A stretch of 64,000 nt of DNA from Alloalcanivorax gelatiniphagus (GTDB taxonomy: Bacteria; Pseudomonadota; Gammaproteobacteria; Pseudomonadales; Alcanivoracaceae). Each line of letters starts with the position of its first letter. Positions within the stretch are counted from its first letter, which is position 1. The notes under the pieces were generated by a model. That model was not told where the DNA came from. It was given only the letters and a program-made list of their open reading frames with translations, and ran no database searches. Positions 1 through 8,239 of this stretch are shown in pieces. The stretch lies in NCBI RefSeq assembly GCF_005938655.1, contig NZ_VCQT01000040.1, positions 33,866 through 97,865 on the forward strand, given 5' to 3'. The translations under genes and the position numbers were made by a program.

Positions 1-1
1 C

Positions 2-505
2 AGCGCCTTCCTGGAAAGCCAGGATACGCCCGAGGCGTTCTGCCAGTCGTTGGCCGACCAGCAGCACCGCTACACCGGCTTCAACCTGCTGGTGGGCGAC
101 CGCGATGCGCTCTGGTACCTGAGCAACCGGGGCGCGCCGCCCCGGGCGGTGACGCCGGGCGTGCATGGGCTGTCCAACGGCCTGCTGGACGACCCCTGGC
201 CCAAGGTGGAACGGGGCAAGGCACGGCTGACGGCGGCCATCGCCGAAGGCGCCGGCCTGGAGGCCCTGCTCCAGGTGGTCAACGACCGCCACCAGCCGCC
301 GGAGTCGGCGCTGCCGGACACCGGCGTGGACCGGGCCCTGGAGCGTCTGGTGGCGCCGGTGTTCATTCAGTCGGAACAGTACGGCACCCGGGCCAGCTCG
401 GCGGTAACACTGCACGCCCGCGGCGAACCGGAAATGGCCGAGCAAAGCTGGCGCCCGGACGGCGAACCCGACGGCCCACCGCGCTACAGCGCCCAATCCA
501 GGTAA
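2..505 (+). CDS. NRDE (TANGO2-like) family protein, 5' truncated by window edge
   Basis: The reading frame is open from base 2, so only the C-terminal 167 residues or so are present and the true start lies outside the window. The visible part has the family's GFNLLVGD segment, a following LWYLSNR, then PGVHGLSNG and DPWPKVERG. These are the strand and turn motifs of NRDE/TANGO2-type cytoplasmic proteins, whose role has been linked to haem and lipid handling but is not settled. It ends just before a palindromic repeat pair. Family assignment is firm; function is not. Confidence 0.85.
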   Translation, partial: SAFLESQDTPEAFCQSLADQQHRYTGFNLLVGDRDALWYLSNRGAPPRAVTPGVHGLSNGLLDDPWPKVERGKARLTAAIAEGAGLEALLQVVNDRHQPPESALPDTGVDRALERLVAPVFIQSEQYGTRASSAVTLHARGEPEMAEQSWRPDGEPDGPPRYSAQSR

Positions 506-530
506 CCGCGCGCAACCGGCGTTCGGCGTT

Positions 531-597
531 ATCGCGGCTGAAGCCGCTCCTACACGGCGCTACGGAAGCCTCTTGTAGGAGCGGCTTTAGCCGCGAT
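531..597. repeat. Inverted pair of REP-like palindromes
   Basis: Two head-to-head copies of the 23-bp extragenic palindrome lie at 531-553 and 575-597, one reading ATCGCGGCTGAAG and the other ending CTTTAGCCGCGAT. Together they can form a long cruciform or hairpin at the converging 3' ends of the NRDE gene and ptsP. The last base of the right copy is also part of the ptsP stop codon. Confidence 0.9.
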
Positions 598-2864
598 CAG
601 GCGGGCTTGCGGTGGCGTACCAGGTCGCCCAGGCCCACCTTGGTGAGCTGCAGGTCCAGGTAGGAGGTGATCACCTCGCCGTTGTCCATGGCCAGCACCT
701 CGTTGAGCAGCCGGCGCAGGAAGGTCATGTTGACCTGGCGCACCGCCGCTTTCACCCGTAGCAGGTTGGAGGCGTTCATGGACAGGGAATCGAAGCCCAT
801 CGCCATCAGGATCAGCGCGGTGCTGGGGTCGCCGGCCATTTCGCCGCACACCGACACCGGCTTGCCCTCTTGGTGGGCCTGCTCCACCACATGCAGCAGC
901 GCGTGCAGCACCGCCGGGTGGCAGGAATTGTAGAGGTCCGAGACCTGCCGGTTGTTGCGGTCCACCGCCAGCATGTACTGGGTCAGGTCATTGGTGCCCA
1001 CGGACAGGAATTCCACCCGCTGGGCCAGGGCGCGGGCCTGGTACACCGTGGCGGGCACCTCGATCATCACCCCCACCGGCGGCATCTCCACGTCCACGCC
1101 TTCCTCGCGCACTTCCAGCCAGGCCCGGTGGATCAGATGCTGGGCTTCCTCCGCCTCGATCACGGTGGTGATCATCGGCAGCATGATGCGCAGGTTGTTG
1201 AGGCCCTCGGCGGCCTTGAGCATGGCGCGCACCTGGACGATGAAAATTTCCGGGTGGTCCAGGGTCACGCGGATGCCGCGCCAGCCCAGGAAGGGGTTGT
1301 CTTCCTCGATGGGAAAATAGCTGAGCGGCTTGTCGCCGCCCACGTCCAGGGTGCGCATGGTCACCCAGTGCGGGGCGAAGGCGGACAGCTGCTCCCGGTA
1401 GATCAGCCGCTGTTCCTCCTCGGAGGGGAAGCGGTCGCGCACCATGAACGGGATTTCCGTGCGGTACAGGCCCACGCCCTCGGCGCCGCGCTCGATGGAG
1501 CGCACGATGTCGGTCATCAGGCCGGTGTTCACCTGCAGCGCGATGCGCTGACCGTCCTCGGTTTCGGCGGGCTCGTCGCGGAGTTTTTCCAGCCCCGCCA
1601 GCAGGTGTTTTTCCTCGGCGATGATGTCCTCGAACTGGGACTTCAGCTCGGCGGAGGCGTTGGCGATCACCCGGCCCCGGAAGCCGTCGACGATCAGTTC
1701 CTTGCCGTCCAGTTTCTTGAGCGGCAGGTTCTGGGCGCCGACCACCGTGGGGATGCCCATGGCCCGGGCCACGATCGCCATGTGCGAGTTGCGCGAGCCC
1801 CGGGTGGTGACGATGCCGACGATGTTCTCCTCCGGCATCTCCATCAGCATGGGCGCGGAGATGTCCTCGCCCATCAGGATGCAGGCCTTGGGAAACTCGA
1901 TGCGGCGCCGGTTACGGCTCTGCAATTGCCCCAGCACCCGGCGCCCCAGGTCGCGCACATCGGCGGCCCGTTCGCGCAGGTAGGGGTCATCCATCATCTC
2001 GAAATTGTGCACGTGGGCGTCCACCACCATGCGCAGGGCGCCCTGGGCCCACTGACCGTCGCGGATGCGCGCCACCACCTCGGCGGGCAGGGCGTGGCGG
2101 TCGAGCATGCGCAGGTACACATCGAACAGGGCCTGCTCCTCCGGGCCCAGGCTTTTCTTGGCGCGCTCGGCCAGATCGCGGATTTCCTGGCGCACCCGCA
2201 CCAGGGCCTCGTCGAGCAGGGCGATTTCACCGCTGATGTCGGTGGCGTCCCGGTCCGGCACCGAGGACAGGTCGGTCTCCGGGAACAGCAGCACGCCGAT
2301 GCCGATGGCGGCCCCGGTGGAGCCGGGCTGGCCGTCGTGGATGCTGGGCAGGTCCTGGGTGTCGAGCTGGTCGAACAGCACGCCGGAGGCGTGGGCGTGG
2401 GCGATCACCGCCGACAGCTGGGCGGAGATGGTGACCAGGAAGGCTTCCTCGCTCTGGTCGAAGCGGCGGGCGTCGCGCTGCTGCACCACCAGCACGCCGA
2501 GCACCTCGCCGTGGTGCATCACCGGCACGCCCAGGAAGGCATGGAAGGGGTCCTCGCCGGTTTCCGCCAGATAGTGGAATTTGGGGTGGGCGAAGGCGTC
2601 CTCCAGGTTGATCGGTTCCTCGCGCTGCCCGACCTGGCCCACCAGCCCCTCGGAGGTGCCCAGGCTGACCCGGCCCACCGCCTCGCGCTTGAGGCCCTCG
2701 GAGGCCATCAGCATGTAGCGTTCTTCGTTGTTGTCCCGCAGATAGATGGAACACACCTCGGTGCCCATGGCATCGCGCACGCGCTGGGCCATCAGATCCA
2801 GAGCGGATCGGATATCCGGCGCGTTGTTCACTTCCTGCACGATGCGGCGCAGGGTATCGAGCAT
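597..2864 (-). CDS. ptsP: Phosphoenolpyruvate-protein phosphotransferase PtsP (enzyme I-Ntr)
   Basis: A 755-aa cytoplasmic enzyme I of the nitrogen PTS, which passes phosphate from PEP to NPr (PtsO) and so feeds a regulatory, non-sugar cascade. A GAF domain fills roughly residues 1-160. It is followed by the PTS enzyme I N-domain, the swivelling phosphohistidine domain with GSRNSHMAIVARAMG (His is the phosphoacceptor), and a C-terminal PEP-binding TIM barrel containing the loop SVGTNDLTQYMLAVDR. Length fits the GAF-containing PtsP family rather than the sugar PTS enzyme I. A GAGGAA ribosome site lies 6 nt before the ATG. It is 38 nt downstream of rppH on the same strand, the conserved rppH-ptsP order. 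Confidence 0.97.
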   Translation of the reverse strand: MLDTLRRIVQEVNNAPDIRSALDLMAQRVRDAMGTEVCSIYLRDNNEERYMLMASEGLKREAVGRVSLGTSEGLVGQVGQREEPINLEDAFAHPKFHYLAETGEDPFHAFLGVPVMHHGEVLGVLVVQQRDARRFDQSEEAFLVTISAQLSAVIAHAHASGVLFDQLDTQDLPSIHDGQPGSTGAAIGIGVLLFPETDLSSVPDRDATDISGEIALLDEALVRVRQEIRDLAERAKKSLGPEEQALFDVYLRMLDRHALPAEVVARIRDGQWAQGALRMVVDAHVHNFEMMDDPYLRERAADVRDLGRRVLGQLQSRNRRRIEFPKACILMGEDISAPMLMEMPEENIVGIVTTRGSRNSHMAIVARAMGIPTVVGAQNLPLKKLDGKELIVDGFRGRVIANASAELKSQFEDIIAEEKHLLAGLEKLRDEPAETEDGQRIALQVNTGLMTDIVRSIERGAEGVGLYRTEIPFMVRDRFPSEEEQRLIYREQLSAFAPHWVTMRTLDVGGDKPLSYFPIEEDNPFLGWRGIRVTLDHPEIFIVQVRAMLKAAEGLNNLRIMLPMITTVIEAEEAQHLIHRAWLEVREEGVDVEMPPVGVMIEVPATVYQARALAQRVEFLSVGTNDLTQYMLAVDRNNRQVSDLYNSCHPAVLHALLHVVEQAHQEGKPVSVCGEMAGDPSTALILMAMGFDSLSMNASNLLRVKAAVRQVNMTFLRRLLNEVLAMDNGEVITSYLDLQLTKVGLGDLVRHRKPA

Positions 2865-2902
2865 GTGTGTTCCTCTCTGGTCGGTGTGGCGTGGACGGCT
2901 CG

Positions 2903-3406
2903 CTAGCCGCGGCGCTTTTCGCCGCGCAGGGCCGGCGCCAGCTCACGCAGGGCGCGGGCATAGACGCCGCGCTTGAAGTGCACCACCTTGCGGATCGGGT
3001 ACCAGTAGTTCACCCAGCGCCAGTCCTGAAACTCCGGCACCGGCGAACGGGCCAGATCAATGACCTCCTCCTCGGCGTTGAGGCGCAGCAGAAACCACTT
3101 CTGCCGCTGGCCGATGCACACCGGCCGGTTGCGCGGCGGGCGCAGGAAGCGGCGCGGCAGGCGATAGGTGAGCCAGCCGTCGGTGGTGGCCAGCACGCTG
3201 ACGTGCTCGCCCAACAGGCCGGTCTCCTCTTCCAACTCGCGGAACAGGGTGTCCTCGGGGCTCTCTCCCGGCATCATGCCGCCCTGGGGAAACTGCCAGG
3301 CGTCGCGGTTGCCCACCCGGCGGCCCCAGAAAACCCGCCCATCCGGGGCGGCGATCACAATGCCGACATTCAGCCGGTATCCTTTGTCGTCGATGATGCC
3401 TGTCAT
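2903..3406 (-). CDS. rppH: RNA 5'-pyrophosphohydrolase RppH (Nudix)
   Basis: Removes pyrophosphate from the 5' end of triphosphorylated mRNAs and so primes RNase E decay. The protein begins [17 protein letters not shown], typical of RppH. The Nudix box is complete: GGMMPGES, then the REL and EEETGL parts about 10 residues on. WFLLRL and the [10 protein letters not shown] segment are also family hallmarks. The open frame extends 26 codons upstream, but those residues do not resemble the family, so the start at 3406 (167 aa) is preferred. First gene of the rppH-ptsP operon, divergent from the HAD hydrolase. Confidence 0.95.
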   Translation of the reverse strand: MTGIIDDKGYRLNVGIVIAAPDGRVFWGRRVGNRDAWQFPQGGMMPGESPEDTLFRELEEETGLLGEHVSVLATTDGWLTYRLPRRFLRPPRNRPVCIGQRQKWFLLRLNAEEEVIDLARSPVPEFQDWRWVNYWYPIRKVVHFKRGVYARALRELAPALRGEKRRG

Positions 3407-3602
3407 TGCCTTCAATCCCATGGCGCGGCACGGGGTTCGCGGGAAGGCGCGGAACCCAGCCGTACAGGCGCGCAATATTCCCATTAAACCTTGTCGGCCC
3501 TGCGGCGATCAATCGGCTGCCGTCACGGACGCGCTTTTGGTAAGCTGCCGCTGACTTTTCGCACCTTCCTCCAACGACAGCGGGCGCGCCCCGGGAGCAT
3601 GC

Positions 3603-4283
3603 ATGACACTGGCCATTTTCGACCTGGACAATACCCTGATCGCCGGCGATTCCGACCATCAGTGGGGGGAATTCCTGGTCGGCCGCGGCGAGGTGGACGG
3701 GGCCGGCTACAAGGCGGCCAACGACCGCTTCTACCAGGACTACCTGGACGGGGATCTGGACATCTTCGCCTACCAGGAGTTCGTGCTGTCGGTGCTCAAG
3801 GACCGGCCCCTGGAACAACTGCACGCCCTGCGCCGGGACTTCATGGACCAGGTGATCGACGCCCTGTGGCTGCCGGCGGCGGAACAGCTGGTGGCCAAAC
3901 ACCGGCAACAGGGTGACACCCTGATGATCATCACCGCCACCAACGATTTCATCACCGCGCCCATCGCCGAGCGGCTGGGCGTGCCCCATCTGATCGCCAC
4001 CACCGCCGAGCGCGACCCACGGGGCGGCTACACCGGCCGGGTGGCCGGCGTGCCCAGCTACCGGGAAGGCAAGGTGGAACGGCTCAACAGCTGGCTGGAA
4101 CAGCACCAGGAGAGCCTCGCCGGCAGCTGGTTCTACAGCGACTCCCACAATGATCTGCCGCTGCTGGGCAAGGTGGACCATCCGGTGGCGGTGGACCCGG
4201 ACGAGACCCTGGAGCAGGCCGCCCGGGAACGGGGCTGGCCGGTGATTTCCCTGCGCCAAACCTCCGTGGGAGCCTCCTCATGA
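3603..4283 (+). CDS. HAD-IB family phosphatase (SerB-like)
   Basis: A 226-aa cytoplasmic HAD hydrolase of the IB subfamily. Motif I is FDLDNTLIAGD at residues 6-16, with the nucleophile and acid/base aspartates. The motif II region is ITATNDF and the motif IV acidic pair is YSDSHNDLPLL near residue 180. A helical cap lies between motifs I and II. The family includes phosphoserine- and histidinol-phosphate-type phosphatases; the substrate here cannot be assigned. The gene is divergent from rppH, an arrangement also known in Pseudomonas, and its stop overlaps the next start in an ATGA, implying translational coupling. Confidence 0.9.
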   Translation: MTLAIFDLDNTLIAGDSDHQWGEFLVGRGEVDGAGYKAANDRFYQDYLDGDLDIFAYQEFVLSVLKDRPLEQLHALRRDFMDQVIDALWLPAAEQLVAKHRQQGDTLMIITATNDFITAPIAERLGVPHLIATTAERDPRGGYTGRVAGVPSYREGKVERLNSWLEQHQESLAGSWFYSDSHNDLPLLGKVDHPVAVDPDETLEQAARERGWPVISLRQTSVGASS

Positions 4284-5362
4284 GCGCCGCTCTCAGGCCC
4301 CGGTGGCCGGCCCTGCTGGCGCTGCTGCCCGCCCTGCTGCTGAGTGCCTGCGACGCCACCGACACGGCCACCCCGGCGGAGCCGGACGCCGGCTCGCCGC
4401 AACCGGGCCGGCCCACCGGCGCGGCCCCCGGCGGCGACGGCAACACCGACCTGCGCCCGCTTAATGACCAGGCCGGCGCCACCGCCCTGGGCAACCAGCG
4501 CCAGGCCTGGCGGGACGCCCTGGACGCCCTGCTCGACGCCCCGGACCCGGACAGCCTGGCCGGCGCGCGCACCGCCTGGGCCGATCTGTACGCCGCCTTC
4601 AACGATCATTATCTGTCGCTGGCGGCGGTGGCCTGCCAGCGCGGCGTGCCGGAACGGCTGGAGCGCCTGGACGACTGGCCGTTCTATCCGGCCTACGTGG
4701 ATGCCCTGCCGGCCTGGCCGGACTCCGGCATCGTCAACGATCCGGCCCTGGAACTGACCGCCGCCAACCTGCGCCGCCAGCAGGGCGCCACCGGCGAGGG
4801 TGAAGTGGCCCTGGGCTTCCAGCCGTTGCGGCTGCTGGTGGCCGGGGTGGCCGAGGCACCGCGCCGGGCGGCGGACTTCCGCGCTGGCCGCCAGGAGGCC
4901 GCGGTGCCGTCCAGCACGGTGGAACAGGACGCCGCCGTGCAGGTGGACGCACCGGCCCGCCGCCGCGCCTACCTGCGGCTGGCCGATGAACAATTGCAGG
5001 CGGATCTGGATGCCCTGGGCGACGACGCCGCCGGCGACCCGGACAGCCTGCGCTGCGCCCTGGGCACCCTGGACCGGCGGCTGACCCAGTTGGATCGGCA
5101 GCGCGGCGCCACCGATCCGCAAGCGGGCCTTTATCTGTCGCCGCGCAGCATCGAGCTGATCGACGCCAGCCAGCCGGAAGCGGCCCTCTCGCAACTGGCC
5201 GACGACGACAACGCTGCCCTGCGCGAGGCGCTGGAAGCGCGCTGGCCGGGCTTCACGGACGCCCTGGAGCAGGCCCGGGAAAGCGGCGACTGGACGCCCC
5301 TGCGCGGCTGGCTCCACCCCGCCAGCCATGGGGTCCAGCCCGCCGCCGCGGTGCGCGGCTAG
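4280..5362 (+). CDS. Imelysin-like lipoprotein lacking the GxHxxE motif
   Basis: A 360-aa exported protein. A hydrophobic N-terminus ends in the lipobox LLSAC (Cys24), followed by a Pro/Gly-rich linker to about residue 60. Residues 125-190 follow the imelysin pattern: DDWPFYPAYVDALP, then PDSGIVNDP, then LGFQPLRLLVAG. In imelysins this last segment carries GxHxxE, a putative metal site; here it is GFQPLR (179-184), so both the His and the Glu are replaced. Imelysins are periplasmic or outer-membrane proteins often tied to iron uptake. This copy sits next to an HAD phosphatase with no iron gene nearby. It probably lacks the metal role. Its stop overlaps the convergent hydroxylase gene in the palindrome CTAG. 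Confidence 0.72.
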   Translation: MSAALRPRWPALLALLPALLLSACDATDTATPAEPDAGSPQPGRPTGAAPGGDGNTDLRPLNDQAGATALGNQRQAWRDALDALLDAPDPDSLAGARTAWADLYAAFNDHYLSLAAVACQRGVPERLERLDDWPFYPAYVDALPAWPDSGIVNDPALELTAANLRRQQGATGEGEVALGFQPLRLLVAGVAEAPRRAADFRAGRQEAAVPSSTVEQDAAVQVDAPARRRAYLRLADEQLQADLDALGDDAAGDPDSLRCALGTLDRRLTQLDRQRGATDPQAGLYLSPRSIELIDASQPEAALSQLADDDNAALREALEARWPGFTDALEQARESGDWTPLRGWLHPASHGVQPAAAVRG

Positions 5363-5940
5363 GCCGCCACCACCAGCGGCGCCTCGGCGCGCGCCGGCCG
5401 CCAGCGACGGGCCAGCCGGTTGACCGGCTTTTCCAGCCAGGCCGGCAGCGGCAACCCCAGCGGGTTGCTCTCGGTCACCGAATCCGCCCCCGGCACCCGG
5501 GTGCCCATCAGGTAATCAAACCAGGGCCGGGTCACGCACCAGTTGGCGTTCTGGTCCCGGTTCATATGGTGATCGTAGTGCCAGGGCAGGTGCCGACGGG
5601 CCCAATCCGGATCCAGATGGGCGCGGCTGTGCTTGCGCCAGTATTGCCAGGCGCCGTAGTAAATGCCCACGGTAAAGAACGGCGCCACCGGCGCCGCCGG
5701 CGTGAACACCACGCACAGCCCCAGCAGGGCCACCTTCTCGTTGAACATTTCCTGGTCGCGCCACATGGATTCGCGGTAGCCGGCGTCGGCGAAGCCGTTC
5801 AGCCGCGCCCGCTTGTGATGGCGGATATGGGTGAAGAAAGGGCTGTTGCGATGGCGCGCCGGGTATTCGTGCAGCCAGGTCTTGTGGGCGTACCACTCAA
5901 AGGCGTTGACGGTGAGCAACGCCACGGGAAAGCCGAGCAT
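5359..5940 (-). CDS. Fatty acid hydroxylase / sterol desaturase superfamily membrane protein
   Basis: A 193-aa integral membrane non-haem di-iron enzyme. The histidine clusters are all present: HKTWLH near residue 18, HIRHHKR near 42, and HLPWHYDHH near 118, the pattern of small sterol-desaturase-like and carotene-hydroxylase-like proteins. Hydrophobic segments lie at about 1-15 and 70-95. The start was set at 5940 because AGGAGA lies 8 nt upstream; longer frames read into the AraC gene's tail. The lipid substrate is unknown. It follows the AraC regulator by 52 nt on the same strand. Confidence 0.85.
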   Translation of the reverse strand: MLGFPVALLTVNAFEWYAHKTWLHEYPARHRNSPFFTHIRHHKRARLNGFADAGYRESMWRDQEMFNEKVALLGLCVVFTPAAPVAPFFTVGIYYGAWQYWRKHSRAHLDPDWARRHLPWHYDHHMNRDQNANWCVTRPWFDYLMGTRVPGADSVTESNPLGLPLPAWLEKPVNRLARRWRPARAEAPLVVAA

Positions 5941-5992
5941 GACGGGTTCTCCTGAATGACTGTGTCCGTCACCCATGATGCCGGCGCCGGGC

Positions 5993-7042
5993 TCAGCCGC
6001 TTTGATCGCCACCGCGCGGATCGCCGTCACCGGGATCAAGCGCCCGCTGCCCGTGCTTGCGGCGGCGGTAGGCGGTGGGGGTCTCGCCGGTCCAGCGCTT
6101 GAAGGCCCGGGAAAACGCCGCCGGCTCGGAGAAACCGGTGAGATAGAGAATCCGGTCGATGGGCGCGTCGGTGCGCGCCAGCAGCCGCCGGGAGAGTCGT
6201 TCCCGGTAGCCGGCCAGCAGCGCCTTGAAACCGGTGCCGGCCTCCGCCAGTTGCCCGCGCAACGCCCGGGGCGAGCACCCGGCCCGGGCGGCCAGCGCCT
6301 CCAGGGACGCCTCACCGCGCTCCAGCAGGCCGCCCAGATGGCGCTCCAGATCGGCCAGCAATTCCCGCCGGCCCAGGGCCGCCATGCGTTCCGCCGCCAG
6401 CCGTTCGTGCACCACCAGCAATGCCGGCTCCGCCGCCGGCGACGGCCGCGCCAGCAGCGCCGCCGGAAACACGATGGCGCCCTGGTCCGCGCCCAGGGTC
6501 ACGGCGCAGCCCAGCACCCGCCGGTAGGTCTCCGGTGGGGCACCCTCGGTGTGCGGGAAACGCACCTCGGTGGCCCGGAACTCGCCGTCGGTGACCCGCT
6601 CCAGAAAGCCCAGGGCGATGCAGGTGGCGCACTCCAGATAATGGCGCACCGGATGGTTCAGGCCGGTAAGAAGGGCCTGGTCGCCTTCCACCACCAGGCG
6701 CAGCGGCAGGGCGTCGGTGATCAGGCGCTGGTAGGCCAGCACCCGCTCCAGCCCCTCGCCCAGGGTGGGGCTGCTGAGCAGCAGGTATTCCAGCACCTGG
6801 CCGCGCCAGGGCGGCATGCGTTCGCCGATGTGCAGCCCGATGTGCGGGTCACCGCTGACCCGCACGGCGGCGTCCCAGAACTGCCGCTGGGGGCCGTTAA
6901 CCCGGCGCGGACGCCGGTCCGGCACCTGGTCCGGCAGCCCCACGCTGGCGAAGATGGCGGCGCAGTCCAGCCCCGCGTCCGCCATGGCGCGGTAGGTCAT
7001 CCACAAGAAAGTGCCATCGTCGCTGGCGGGAATCCGGGTCAT
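5993..7042 (-). CDS. AraC-family transcriptional regulator
   Basis: About 349 aa, starting MTRIPASDDGTFLW; 18 upstream in-frame codons look untranslated. The N-terminal ~200 residues (GLPDQVPDRRPRRVNG, GDPHIGLHIGERM, the YLLLSSPTLGEGL region) match the effector domain of the Pseudomonas-type AraC group with an 'arabinose-binding-like' N-domain. The C-terminal ~90 residues hold the double helix-turn-helix, including DRILYLTGFSEPAAFSRAFK and WTGETPTAYRR. It probably controls the downstream fatty-acid hydroxylase, but no operator was identified. Confidence 0.9.
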   Translation of the reverse strand: MTRIPASDDGTFLWMTYRAMADAGLDCAAIFASVGLPDQVPDRRPRRVNGPQRQFWDAAVRVSGDPHIGLHIGERMPPWRGQVLEYLLLSSPTLGEGLERVLAYQRLITDALPLRLVVEGDQALLTGLNHPVRHYLECATCIALGFLERVTDGEFRATEVRFPHTEGAPPETYRRVLGCAVTLGADQGAIVFPAALLARPSPAAEPALLVVHERLAAERMAALGRRELLADLERHLGGLLERGEASLEALAARAGCSPRALRGQLAEAGTGFKALLAGYRERLSRRLLARTDAPIDRILYLTGFSEPAAFSRAFKRWTGETPTAYRRRKHGQRALDPGDGDPRGGDQSG

Positions 7043-7142
7043 GGCCGGAGTATAGGCACCCCGGCGGCGCGGTGAAATGACCGGCCGGCGGCCCATGTCG
7101 CCGGTGGGCTGCTTATGAAAACCGTGGAGCCTGATGATGTTT

Positions 7143-7218
7143 GCGGCTGAAGCCGCTGCTACCCACCCCGGCCAATCGTGCCCCGGCCAATCGTGGTAGG
7201 AGCGGCTTCAGCCGCGAT
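7143..7218. repeat. REP-like palindrome pair around a 15-bp direct repeat
   Basis: A left arm at 7143-7162 (one mismatch, GCTGCTAC instead of GCTCCTAC) and a right arm at 7196-7218 flank two perfect tandem copies of CCCCGGCCAATCGTG (7166-7180 and 7181-7195). The remaining 7219-7471 holds the TetR gene's upstream region and no convincing gene. Confidence 0.85.
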
Positions 7219-7360
7219 AAAAAAGGTTTATCGCGGTCGGATGCCCGCTGCTAACGCGCACGTCATTCGCGCCGCCAGCCCCAAGCGAAGTTGTCTGGAG
7301 GCCTTCCGAGAGCGCCGGAGCCAGGGAAAAAGCGGCATAACTATCGCTAAGGAACACGCT

Positions 7361-7376
7361 ATAGTACTATCACGTG
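7361..7376. promoter_or_regulatory. Small palindromes upstream of tetR gene, possible autoregulatory site
   Basis: ATAGTACTAT (7361-7370) is a perfect 10-bp palindrome directly followed by CACGTG, about 100 bp before the TetR start. The position would suit a promoter or operator, but the motif is short and does not match the dyad found at 11911. Confidence 0.25.
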
Positions 7377-7471
7377 CCCATTTTTCTTGCCGTCTTTGCG
7401 GCCAGTGTCGCACCATTACAAAGGGTGCGCGGGCGGTCGCCAACCGCTTCTTTTCGTTCCAGGAGCCCTTA

Positions 7472-8164
7472 GTGAAGCCGACACGGAAATCGCCGGCCCG
7501 AAAAAAAACCCCAGTGAAGTCCGGAGCACCGGAGCGCCCCAAACGGGTGCGCAGAAATCCGGAAAGGCTGATTGCCGCCATCCTCAATGCGGCGATCGAG
7601 GAGTTCTCCAATCACGGTTTTTCCGGCGCTCGTATTGACCGCATCAGCAAGCGGGCCAATACCGTTGACCGCATGCTCTACTACTATTTCGGCAACAAGG
7701 AACGGCTCTACGAAGCGGTACTGGAAGAGGTTTACCGCAATCTCATCGAGGAACAACGTCAATTCGTCCCACCGGAAGGCGACCCGGTCAACGGCATGGA
7801 CGAGCTGATCACCCATATGTGGGAACACTACATGAACCATCCGGAATTCATCCGGCTGGTGATGTCCGAGAACCTGCTTTATGGGCGCTACATCCGGCAG
7901 TCCGAGCACATCAAACAGGTTTCATTCCCGCTGGTGCGGATTATCGATGAGATCCTGAAGAGCGGCAAAAAGAAGAATATATTCCGCCCCGACGCGGACA
8001 CCAACTTCATCCTGATGACCATCATGTCGATGGGGTTTTTCTACGTGTCCAACCAATACACTTACACCTATTGGCTCTCCAAGGAACTGACGCCGAATCT
8101 GCGCAGCGATGCCTGGCTGGGTCATATGAAAACGGTGATTTTCGACCACCTGATGGTGCGCTGA
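7472..8164 (+). CDS. TetR/AcrR-family transcriptional regulator
   Basis: 230 aa with a GTG start, chosen because AGGAG lies 6 nt upstream; the open frame reaches further back to 7178 without any family resemblance. A basic N-terminal tail (KSPARKKTPVK) precedes the TetR helix-turn-helix (ILNAAIEEFSNHGFSGARI, then MLYYYFGNKERLYEAVLEEV at about 50-95). The C-terminal ligand domain resembles the RutR-type C-domain group (HPEFIRLVMSENL). It converges on the Rieske oxygenase/ABC operon and is the only regulator in the island, so it is the natural candidate to bind the dyads at 11911-12180. That link is inferred. Confidence 0.9.
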   Translation: MKPTRKSPARKKTPVKSGAPERPKRVRRNPERLIAAILNAAIEEFSNHGFSGARIDRISKRANTVDRMLYYYFGNKERLYEAVLEEVYRNLIEEQRQFVPPEGDPVNGMDELITHMWEHYMNHPEFIRLVMSENLLYGRYIRQSEHIKQVSFPLVRIIDEILKSGKKKNIFRPDADTNFILMTIMSMGFFYVSNQYTYTYWLSKELTPNLRSDAWLGHMKTVIFDHLMVR

Positions 8165-8193
8165 AAAAAAAGGCGCGTCACAGTGGACGCGCC
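8164..8193 (-). terminator. Intrinsic terminator of the Rieske/SBP operon
   Basis: Read on the minus strand, an 8-bp stem GGCGCGTC/GACGCGCC with a 6-nt loop is followed by eight T residues. It lies 47 nt past the stop of the substrate-binding protein gene. The A/T run overlaps the tetR stop codon. Confidence 0.85.
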
Positions 8194-8239
8194 GGCCGGT
8201 CACCCGGTGGGAAGAAAAGGCGACCAAAAACCTTCATCG

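Noticed and set aside
870..2906. 678-codon plus-strand frame opposite ptsP
   Set aside because: Its His/Gly/Val-rich translation is the mirror of the ptsP codon pattern; no motif or ribosome site supports it.
7178..7471. N-terminal extension of the TetR regulator
   Set aside because: The residues have no TetR resemblance and the GTG at 7472 has a well-placed AGGAG.
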